DNA of 55,140 bases from Thiobacillus denitrificans. Its GTDB lineage: Bacteria; Pseudomonadota; Gammaproteobacteria; Burkholderiales; Thiobacillaceae. The notes under the pieces were generated by a model that was not told the origin of the DNA, searched no databases, and saw only the letters and a list, made by a program, of their open reading frames with translations. Where the stretch lies: assembly GCA_020723405.1 (NCBI GenBank), contig DYIY01000020.1, positions 1-55,140 of the forward strand, given 5' to 3'. Shown here in pieces: positions 24,315 to 34,900 of this stretch (the stretch's first letter is position 1; the number at the start of each line of letters is the position of its first letter). The position numbers and the translations under genes were made by a program.

Positions 24315-25925
24315 ATGCGGATTGGACACTTTGAAATACCCGTCAGCCTGGCGGTTTTCCTGGGCATGGCCCTGGCTGTTCCACCTTCCCTGGCCGAGGA
24401 CAACACCTTCGACGTCATGGAGTACGTCATCGAAGGCAACACGGTGCTGGCCCCGGGACCCATCGAGGAAGCGGTCTATCCCTTCCTGGGGGAGGGCAAG
24501 TCCATCAAGCAGGTGGAGGAAGCCCGCAAGGCCCTGGAAAAGGCCTATCACGACGGGGGCTACCTCACGGTGTTCGTGGATATCCCCGAGCAGGAGGTGA
24601 AGCTCGGCCAGGTGAGGCTGCGGGTCACCGAGGGCCAGGTGGAACGCTTGAAGGTGAGCGGGGCCCGGTACTTCTCCCTGGGCCAGATCAAGGCCACCAC
24701 CGGGCAACTGGCGGAAGGCAGCGTGCCCTACTTCCCGGAAGTGCAGAAGGAACTGGGCGAAGTGAACCGCTCCGGCGACCGGCGGGTGACGCCGGTGCTG
24801 CGGCCGGGCCGTTCGCCGGGCAAGGTGGAAGTGGAACTCAAGGTGGAGGACAAGCTGCCCCTGCATGGCAGCCTGGAACTCAACGATCGCTATTCCGCCA
24901 ACACCACCGATACCCGGCTCAATGCCGCCCTACGCTTCGACAACCTCTGGCAGCAGGCCCACAGCCTGTCCCTGAACGTCCAGGTGGCTCCGGAAGCTCC
25001 GGAGGAATCCAAGGTGTTCTCCGGCACCTACGTCTGGCCCATGGCCAATGGCGATTTCCTGGCCGGCTATGGGGTGATCTCCCGCAGCGACGTGGCAGCC
25101 CTGGGAGACGTGAACGTCATCGGCAACGGCAACATCCTGGGCCTGCGCTACATCCGCCCCCTGCGTGGCCTGCCGGATTATTTCCATACCCTGACCCTGG
25201 GGGTGGACTTCAAGGATTTCGATGAGACGGTGACCCTGCAAGGTTCGGACAGCACCAACACCCCCATTTCCTATCTGCCCTTTAGCCTGGCCTACGAAGG
25301 CAACCTGAAGGGGGAGAACCGCCTGACCCAGTTCAACGCCGCCTTCAATTTCGCCCTGCGGGGCCTGGGCAACAACGACGTGGAATGCCTGCCCGGGGTC
25401 TATGTGGATGAATTCGCCTGCAAGCGCTTCCGGGCCGAGGCCAACTTCGCCTATCTGCGCCTGGACCTGAAGCACACCCAGGGCCTGGGCGCCGGCTGGA
25501 GCCTGTTCGGCCGCATCGGCGGCCAGATGGCCAGTGGTCCCCTCATTTCCAACGAACAGTATTCCGCCGGTGGGGTGGACAGCGTGCGGGGCTACACGGA
25601 ATCCAACAGCTCCGGTGATGACGGCTTCATGGCCGGTCTGGAACTGCGCACCCCCAATCTGGCCGGTCTGGTGCCGGCCGCCGGCCGCAACGGGTTGCGG
25701 GAGGTCATCGCCTATGCCTTCAGCGAAGGCGCCAGCCTGCGGGTGATGCACCCCCTGGCGGCCCAGGAACCGCATTTCGAATTGCTGTCCGCCGGCCTGG
25801 GCATGCGCTTCAAGGGCTGGGGGGGGGTCTACGGCAACCTGGACTATGCCTATCCCTACCGGGACGCGGGCCAGGTGGCCGAGGGGGACGACCGGCTGCA
25901 TTTCCGGCTGGGTTACGAGTGGTGA
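24315..25925 (+). CDS. TPS (TpsB/ShlB/FhaC-type) outer-membrane transporter
   Basis: A 536-residue Omp85-superfamily transporter for two-partner secretion. After a signal peptide (cleavage after SLA, about residue 28) come POTRA-type segments (YVIEGNTVLAPGPIEEAVYPFLGEG; GGYLTVFVDIPEQEVKLGQVRLRVTEG). The 16-strand barrel includes SVRGYTESNSSGDDG near residue 430, the VRGY loop motif of the family. It exports an unfolded TpsA partner across the outer membrane; the obvious partner is the giant hemagglutinin 40 bp downstream. I start at 24315, where the signal peptide begins; the upstream open frame covers the palindrome and is unlikely to be translated. Confidence 0.9.
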   Translation: MRIGHFEIPVSLAVFLGMALAVPPSLAEDNTFDVMEYVIEGNTVLAPGPIEEAVYPFLGEGKSIKQVEEARKALEKAYHDGGYLTVFVDIPEQEVKLGQVRLRVTEGQVERLKVSGARYFSLGQIKATTGQLAEGSVPYFPEVQKELGEVNRSGDRRVTPVLRPGRSPGKVEVELKVEDKLPLHGSLELNDRYSANTTDTRLNAALRFDNLWQQAHSLSLNVQVAPEAPEESKVFSGTYVWPMANGDFLAGYGVISRSDVAALGDVNVIGNGNILGLRYIRPLRGLPDYFHTLTLGVDFKDFDETVTLQGSDSTNTPISYLPFSLAYEGNLKGENRLTQFNAAFNFALRGLGNNDVECLPGVYVDEFACKRFRAEANFAYLRLDLKHTQGLGAGWSLFGRIGGQMASGPLISNEQYSAGGVDSVRGYTESNSSGDDGFMAGLELRTPNLAGLVPAAGRNGLREVIAYAFSEGASLRVMHPLAAQEPHFELLSAGLGMRFKGWGGVYGNLDYAYPYRDAGQVAEGDDRLHFRLGYEW

Positions 25926-25965
25926 TGGCTGGGCAACAGCGCGCCGGACACAGGGAGCAGAAATC

Positions 25966-28900
25966 ATGAATGCCAACATCTACCGTCTCGTCTTCAACGT
26001 CCGGCTGGGCATGTTCGTCCCGGTCAGGGAAGGGGCCCGGGCCCGGGGCAAGGACAGTTCCGGTGGCAGGGGGGGCGTGCGGGGGGGCGTACTCCTGGCG
26101 GCAGCCCTGGCAATGCCGGCATTCACCCTGCCCGCGGCCGCCCAACTGCCGGTGGCCTGCAATGGCGGCGCCTGCGGCGTCAACCTCAATCCCACCGCCT
26201 TCGTCAGCAGCGGCAGCGCCACCTACAGCACCACCGGCACCCAGGGGGTGGTGAACCAGACCAGCAGCAAGGCCATCCTCAACTGGCAGAGCTTCAACGT
26301 GGGCAAGGGCTACAGCATGGAGTTCAAGCAGCCCTCCGCTGATGCGGCTGCCCTGAACCGCATATGGCAAGCCGATGCCAGCGCCATCGCCGGCAGCCTC
26401 AAGTCCAACGGCCAGATCTATCTCATCAACCAGAACGGCATTCTGTTCAAGGATGGCGCCCAGGTGAACGTGGGGGGACTGATCGCCTCCACCCTGGACC
26501 TGGACGACGACGTGTTCCTGCATCCCAGCGGCTTCTACAGCCTGACCGATGACGCCGGCAATGTGAGCCCGGCCTTCCAGTGGGGCGGCACGGCGGAAGG
26601 CTTTTCTTCCAGCCTGATCCGGGTGGAACCGGATGCCAAGCTGGAGGCTGCCCTGGGGGGAGCCATCATGCTCTTTGCCCCCAAGGTGGAAAACCAGGGG
26701 GAAATCACCACCCAGGAGGGCCAGGTGGTGCTGGCCGCTGGGGGTAAGGTCTATCTGGCGCCTCCGCCCGATATCCCCGACATGGCCGTAGATTCCCCCT
26801 ACCGGGGCCTGGCGGGTTGGTTGGTGGAAGTGGACCCTTTCATCGAAACGGATAACCAGGGTGCGGTGACCAACACCCTGTCCGGCCAGGTCATCAACGA
26901 CGCCATGGGCCGCATCGTCGCCGAGCGGGGCAACATCACCCTGGTGGGTCTGGCGGTGAACCAGATGGGCCGGGTGACCGCCACCTCCACGGTGACCCAG
27001 AAGGGCTCCATCCGCCTGCTGGCCCGGGAAGGCGTCACTTATGACGACACCAGCTTTCCCGGCGAGAAGTTGATCGCCGGTGCCAGCACCGGTCAGGTGC
27101 TGATGGGGGAGGGCAGCGTCACTGAAGTGCTGCCGGAACTGGACAGCACCCTCACCGTCACCGATGACCAGACCTTCAACCCGCCCACTGTGGAAGTGGT
27201 GGGGGACAGCATCACCCTGGACCGGGGCGCCAGCATCCTGGCCTACGGCGGTCACGTCACCCTGTCGGCCCGGGCCACGGGCAACGTCAGCGCCCCGGAC
27301 CTGCTGGGCAGCGGCGACAGCCGGATCTATCTGGCCGAAGGCAGCCTCATCGACGTGTCCGGCCTCACCGACGTGGACATCGAGATGGAGCGCAACTTCA
27401 TCGAAGTGGAACTGCGCGGCACCGAACTCAGCGACAGCGAGTTGAACAAGAACGGCTACATCCGGGGCAAGAAGGTCTGGGTGGACATCCGCGACCTGCC
27501 CGATACCGAATTGGCCAACGTGAGCGGCTGGGTCAATCAGATCGGCCGGGGCATCGGCGAGAAGCTGTCCGCCGGGGGCACGGTTGCCCTGGTCTCGGAA
27601 GGGGACCTGATCACCCGCCAGGGCTCGGCCATCGACGTGTCCGGCGGTTCCCTCAATTATCTGGATGGCTTCGGCTACGTGAGCCAACTGGTGTCCGGCG
27701 GGGTAGGCTACGAAGTCGGCCAGGCCCCCAGCGACCTGGTCTATGACGGCATCGTCGATCTCTACACCTATACCGATCCCAAATGGGGCGTCACCCAGAC
27801 CTACACCCTGCCCCAGGTCTGGCAGTTCCGGGAAGGCTACGTCCAGGGCCAGAACGCGGGGGGCGTCACCCTCCTGGCCCGGGCCTATGCCCTGGATGGC
27901 GACATCCTGGCCCACACCATCGCCGGGGAATACCAGCGCCAGGCCCCGGCTGGTGCCGGGGCCATGCCGGACTATGGCCAGATGGCCGCCTGGGGCTGGC
28001 TGAGCATCGGTTATGCCGGCAATGCCGGGGTGTCCGGCGGAGACCTGTGGGCGCCCTCGGTGCTCATTACCGCCGATGCGGGCAGCCTGGACGAGGACTT
28101 CAGCGCCGATAGCGCCCTGTCCGACACCGCCCGGGCCGAGCTGCGCCTGTCCAGTGACCGACTGGAAGCCAGTGGTCTGGGAGAGATTTCCCTCTACAGC
28201 AACGCCGGCATCCGGGTGGCCGAGGACGGCGGGCTGGATCTTCCCGTCTTCGCGTCCCTGACCCTGGTGGGCGAAAGTGTCACGGTGGACGCCCCCATCA
28301 CCGCCGCGGGTGGCGACATCAGCCTGCGTGCCCTGTCCACCGTGAGCACGGTGGACACCAGCCTGGTGGACGTGAACGTGGCGGCGGGGGTGACCCTGTC
28401 CGTGGCGGGCCTGTGGCGCAACGATGCCCTGCCCGATGCCGACCTGGCCCTGCCGGTGGTGCTGGATGGGGGCCTGATCAGCCTGAAGGCCGAATCCGCC
28501 GTGAGCCTGGGGGCCGGTAGCCTGCTCAACGCCGATTCCGGTGCCTGGCTGGACAGCACCGGCAAGCTCCGGGGCGGCCAGGGCGGTGATCTGATCCTGT
28601 CCGGCAGCGTGGATGGCATCAGCCTGGAAGGCAGCCTGCGGGCCTACGGGGTGGAGTCCGGGGGCAGCCTGAGCCTGACCGTGCCCGCCCTCACCCTGGG
28701 GGATAACGCCCGGGGTGTCACCGGCGAATTGCGCCTGGATTCCGCCTTCTTTGCCGGCAACGGTTTTGCCAGCTATACCCTGTCCGCCACGGACAGTCTG
28801 GTGGTGAGCGGCGAGGTGGCCGCCACCCAGGCCCTGCTGGTGCCGGACGCCGGACTGGCCAGCCAGGCCGGGGGCCAGGCCATGACCGGCCTGTTCCACG

Positions 28901-31900
28901 CCGAGCTGCCCGAAGTTCATGAACGGCAGGCCGTGTCCATCAGCCTGGCCGCCACCCGTGCCACGCCTTACCACCCGGTGGAAAACACCCCCACGGGCTG
29001 GCTGACGGTGGAGGCCGGCGCCGCCATCCGCGTGGATGCGGGGGGCATCATCGACCTGTCGGCCACCCAGCACCAGTTGCGGGTGGACGGTACCCTGTCG
29101 GCCCCAGCCGGAGAGATCCGTCTCACCATGGAGGGCGATCCCACGTCCCCCACCGACGTGGGCTACGACCCGGCCCAGGCCATCTGGCTGGGCGCCCAGG
29201 CCCGGCTGCTGGCCGGCGGCACGGTGATTCTGGACCCGGCCACCGGCGACCTGATCCAGGGCGAAGTGCTGGATGGCGGCTCGGTGACCCTTACCGCCAA
29301 CAAGGGCTATGTGGTGGCCCAGGCGGGTTCCCTGATCGACGTGTCCGGCGCGGCCGCCCAACTGGACGTGGCCGTGTCCCGGGACCAAGGCTATTCCTAC
29401 GAACGGCAGACCGTGGCCAGCCAGGGTGGCAACCTGGCCATCACCGCCCGGGAAGGCATCCTGCTGGACGGGGAATTCCAGGCCGCTTCCCCCGGCGGCC
29501 TGGGGGGCAGCCTGACCCTCACCCTGGATCGCCAGGGCAAGGAATCGCCCACCTCCGCGCCGGTTTATCCCGGCATGACCATCCCGGGCGGAAGCAACGA
29601 TCCGGACCGGCAATGGAAGATCGTAGTGGCCGAGGACTTCGCCGAACTGGCGGCCGGGCTCAGCGCGGGTGATGGCGTGGACGCCGCGGCACCCGGCCGG
29701 GCCTTCCTGTCCGCCCAGGCGGTGGAGGCGGCGGGCTTCGCCTCCCTGAGCCTCAATGCCGAACATGCCATCGCCTTCCAGGGAGACGTGGATCTTTCCC
29801 TGGACCGGGCCCTGGTGCTCAACGCCTCCCTCATCGAAACCGATGGGGGCCAGGTGGCCCTGACCGCTGCCTACGCGGGCCTGGGCAACAGCACCACCTA
29901 CGTGAACCGGCAGACGGCCCCGGCTGCCGTGGCCGGCCTGGGCAGCCTGACGGTGGCGGCCCAACACATCGACTTCATCGGCAACCTGGGCCTGGGGGGC
30001 ATCGCCACGGCAGAATTCACCAGTGCCGGGGACATCCGCCTGATCGGCACCATGGCGGAAGGCGCAGACCCCTATCCGGTGGGCCGTCTGAACGCCAGCG
30101 GCCAGGTGGACTTCACCGCCCGCCAGGTCTATCCCGCCAGCCTCAGCGAATACACCGTCAACGTGGCGGCCGACGCTGCCGGGCCGGGCACCCTGCGCAT
30201 CCAGGGCAATGGCCCGGATTCCGCTGTCCTGTCCGCCCTGGGCACCCTGCGGGTGGAAGCCGACGTCATCGAGCAGGGTGGGGTGGTGAAAGCCCCCTTC
30301 GGCCGCATCGAACTGGTGGCCGCCGACCGGCTGACCCTGGAGGCGGGCAGCCTCACCAGCGTGTCCGGTGAAGGCCAGACCATCCCCCTGGGGTCCACCG
30401 TGCTCACCGGCCTGTACTGGATCTACGGGGTGGGCGGCGTGAACCGGGCCCTGGAAGCCCCGGACAAGACCGTGTCCCTCAGCGGCGCCGACGTGGTGGT
30501 GGACGATGGAGCCGTGGTGGACGTGAGCGGCGGTGGCGACCTGCTGGCCGTGGAGTGGATCAAGGGCCTGGGGGGCACCCGGGATGTGCTGTCCTCGGCG
30601 GTATCCCCGGACACCTACGCCATCCTGCCCGGCTATTCCGGTGCCTTCGCCCCCCAGGATGACCAATATGCCGACGGCGCCAGCCAACCCCTGCTGGGCC
30701 AGTCCGTGTACCTGAGCGGCGTGGCCGGCCTGGCCGACGGCTACTACACCCTCATGCCGGCCCGCTATGCCGTGCTGCCCGGCGCCTATGCGGTGACCCT
30801 GGAAGGGGGCTACCAGGACATGACCTCCAGCCAGGCCACCATGCGCACCAATGGGGCCGCCCTGGTGCCGGGCCAGAGCGCCCTGGTGACCGCCGACGGC
30901 AGCCTGGTGCCGGTGGGCCGGCGCGATGCCTGGCGGGTGGAATCCGCCGAGCTCATCGGCCGGCAGTCCGAATATCTCACCACCCTGGCGTCGGATTTCT
31001 ACCAGGATTCCGGCCTGGCCCTGCCGGGGGACGCCGGCCGGGTGAGCATCGCCGCCAGCCAGACCCTGAGCTTCTCCGGCAGCCTGGATGCGGGCCACGA
31101 GGAGGGGTTCAGCGGCGCCCAGGTGGACATCAGCGCCGCCCGCCTGGCGGTGGTCTCCAGCGATACCAGCCAGACCGCCGCCGAGCTGGGCGAGGCGGGC
31201 TATCTGATCCTGGAAGCCGGCATGCTCAACGACCTGGGGGCGGAAAGCCTCCTGCTGGGGGGCACGCGTACCCGCAACAGCCAGGGGGTCTGGATCGACG
31301 TGGGGGCCGGGGAAGTGCTGCTGGCCAACGATGGCAACCATGCCCTGGCGGGGCCGGAAATCCTCCTTGCCGCCAGCGAACGGGTCACCCTGGCTGCCGG
31401 TTCCGTCCTCAGGGCCAGCGGCGAGACGGCCCGGGACGGGGAACGCTACCTCATCGGCCACGCTGTCCCAGCGGAACTGGACATCAACCAGGACGGTCTG
31501 GTGAATGATGACGATGCCTTTGCCCTGGACCAGGATCTGAACGGTGATCGCAACCTGGATATCGATGATCTGGCAGTCCACGCACTTGGCAAGGTCTACC
31601 AGTATGGCGAGGACGGCGCCAGCCTGCCCGATGGCGACGACCTGGTGGCGGCCTACGCCCTGGGTGATCTGAACCGGGACGGAGTCACCGACCTGGCCGA
31701 CCTGAGCGTGAACGTGGTCGGCGATGGCGCCTTCCTGGCGGCCTCCGTGGCCTCCGGCCTGGAACTGGACCGGCGCAACAGCGCCGGACTCCAGGGTGTG
31801 CTGGCGGCGGATGCCGGCGCCTTGGTCAGCGCCGCCACGGTGCTGCTGGATGCCAGCCTGCAAGCTGCCAGCCTGCCCGATGGCAGTCCGGTGGCCAATG

Positions 31901-34900
31901 CCCTGACCCTGCCGGGCCTCCAGGGCGTGAACGAACTCACCCTGGGGGCCGGGCGCATCAGCCTGGGCGCCACCCCGGCGGGCACGCCGGGTCTGGTACT
32001 GGATGACGCGAACCTGGCCACCGTCCTGGCCAGCGCCGAGACCCTGAACCTGCGCAGCTACAGCAGCCTGGACATCCATGGCGACCTGGATCTGGCCGAT
32101 TACCTGGGCGGGGCGGCGGCGCCGGACCTGCGCATCCGTGCCGCCGCCATCGCCGGCTATGGCGGGGATGCCGTGCTGCGGGCCGGCGTGCTGGAGCTGG
32201 ACAATGCCGCTGGCGTGGCCTTCACCACGCCGGTGCTGGCGGATGGTTCATCCCCTTCCCTGGGGGCGGGCACCCTGACCCTGGACGCGGAAGAACTGGT
32301 CCTGGGCGAAGGCGACCTCCGCCTGGCCGGTTATGCCCAGGCCCGGCTCCAGGCCAGCGGGGATCTGCGGGCCGGGGCCAGCGGCAGCCTGCTGGCCGAC
32401 GGTGACCTGACCCTGGAAAGCCCCCGCCTGGCCGCCGCCACCGGCGCGGATTACCGCTTTGAAGCGACAGGCGGTCTGGAAACCCTGGCCGTCTCGTTAC
32501 CCACCGGATATGCGCCGGATGCTGCCGGTGTGGCGGCCAGTCTGGCCTTCGTGGCTTCCACCATCACCCTGGGCGGCATGATCGAGGCCCCCGCCGGGAC
32601 CCTGGACTTCCAGGCCACCAGCGGCGATCTGATCCTGGACGGCGGCGAAATCCGCGCCGGCGGGGTCCAGGTGGCGATTTTCGATGAAACCGTGGACCTG
32701 CCGGCAGGCACGGTGAGCCTGGAATCCCTGGCCGGCAACGTCTATCTGGACGCCGGCGTGATCGACGTGTCCGCCGTCGGCGGCGGCGATGCCGGCAACC
32801 TGGAAGTGCTGGCGGTGAATGGTCTGTTCCGGTCTGGCGCCACCCTGGCCGGGGAGGCGGAGGGCGGGGCGGGTGCCCGCTTCCTCCTAGATGTCCGGGG
32901 TCTGGAAAACGACGACTTCTCTGCCGTCAACGCTGCTCTGGGCGACGGCTTCCGGGGCGAACGCAACCTGCGTTTGCGGGAAGGTGACATCCTGGTGGCG
33001 GCGGAGGATGAAGTCCTGGCCGACCGCCTGGTGCTTAGCGCCGATGCCGGCGCCATTCAGGTCCTGGGCACCCTGGATGCCTCCGGTGACCAGGGCGGCG
33101 AAATCGCCCTCTACGCCCACGATGGGGTGGACATCCTGGATGGCGCCCGGCTCCTGGCCCTGGGCCAGGCCGACACGGAAAGCAGCGCCGGCAGCACGGG
33201 TGCCGGCGGCACCGTGATCCTGTCCAGCGTGGCGGATGAGGTCAACGTCCTGGCCGGTTCACGCATCGACGTGTCCGGGGACCAGACCGGCAACTTGACC
33301 GGTGAGGGCGGCCACATCTGGCTGCGGGCCGCCCGCACCGGCACCACCAACGGCACCGACCTGGCCATCGGCGAGCTGTCCGGGGAACTGGCCGGCGCCG
33401 CGGAAATCCTGGCCGAAGGCGTGCGGACCTACACCGGCTACGTGAAGATCGACAAGGGCACCAGCAGCGGCACCAAGCTGGGCTTCGACAGCCTCAATAC
33501 CGACAACACCAGCTTCCTGGCCAACACCTCGGCCATCAAGTTCCGCCTGGGCATGACCGACAACACCGCCTTCCGGGTGACGCCGGGGGTGGAAGTGGTG
33601 AGCACGGGCAATCTGGAAGTCACCAGCGACTGGAACCTGTGGCGGACCACGTCCTTGTCGACGAGCAACGCGGTACGCAGCAATGATCCCATGGTGCTGA
33701 CGCTTCAGGCGGCGGGGGATCTGAACATCAAGGGGCACATCTCCGATGCCTTCTACGTTGGAAAGAGTGGCTCCGAAAGCTACACCAGTTCCTCCTCCAA
33801 CTTCCTCAAGGCCGGCACCTCCAGCAGCTACCAACTGGCAGCCGGCGCCGACACCAGCGCGGCCAACCCCCTGGCCGTGGTGGCCGAGGCCGGTGACCTG
33901 ACCCTGTCCACGGGCAAGTTCATCCGCACCGGCACCGGCGAGATCCGCATAGCCAGCGGCGGTGACCTGATCCTGGCGGGGGAGGGCGCCACCATCTACA
34001 CTGCCGGCACCCTGGGTCCGGTGCTGGACGGGTTTGAATCGCCTTCGGCCACGTCCTCCACCTTCAAGGCCAACTACCCCGTCGGGGGGGGTGACGTGTG
34101 GATCGACGTACTGGGTGATTTCACCGCCGCCCAGAGCCTCACCATCGGCACCAATCCCTGGCTGTGGCGCTATGCCCAACTGGAGGAAGTGAATCCCCAG
34201 GTGTCCTGGTGGGTGAAGCACGACACCTTCAAACAGGGGGTGGCTACACTGGGGGGCGGCGACCTGACCGTTCGGGTGGGTGGTGACATGACCGATCTGG
34301 CCCTGTTTACGGTGAGTAACGGTCGGGTAGGGGGTGACCAGGCGGTGGCCGCCACCGCTGAGGATCTGCTGGTGCAGGGCGGCGGCGACATCCGCCTCAG
34401 CGTGGAGGGCGATGTGGCCGACAGCCTCCTGTTTGTTTCCGAAGGGGAGGCCAGGGCCAGTGCCGGTGGTGCTATGGCGGTGAGCCTGGAGACCATGGGG
34501 CAAAGCGACTTCTTGTTGACGGCCGGCACTGCCCTCACCGTGAACGGCATGCTCGACCCAATGACCCAATCCCATATTGCGAGTGCCAGCCAGACGAGCC
34601 TGTTGTTCTACAGCGTCACAGCCGAGGGCAGCCTCATGGCCCTGTCGGTTCGGGATTCCGTCACCTTGTCCAGCGCAGACGGCAGCCTCTACGCCGCCAC
34701 CCTTCAGGCGGCGGCCCCCCTGGGGGACGTGGCAACCACCGGTGCCCTTTCCCTGTTCCCTGGAGCCACGGGCCAGTTGCGCCTGCTGGCGGGTGAATCC
34801 GTCACCCTGGGCGGCACCCTGCTCATGTCCGACCTGGACCCGGCCAGTCTGCACACCGCCCTGGACCCTTCCGTTTCCGACAGCGATGCCCTGGAGGATC

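Noticed and set aside
25810-32079. A 2089-residue open frame on the minus strand, antisense to the TPS and hemagglutinin genes
   Set aside because: It is rich in Gly, His, Gln and Ala with no domain or signal. It is the mirror of a GC-rich gene whose third positions rarely give antisense stops.
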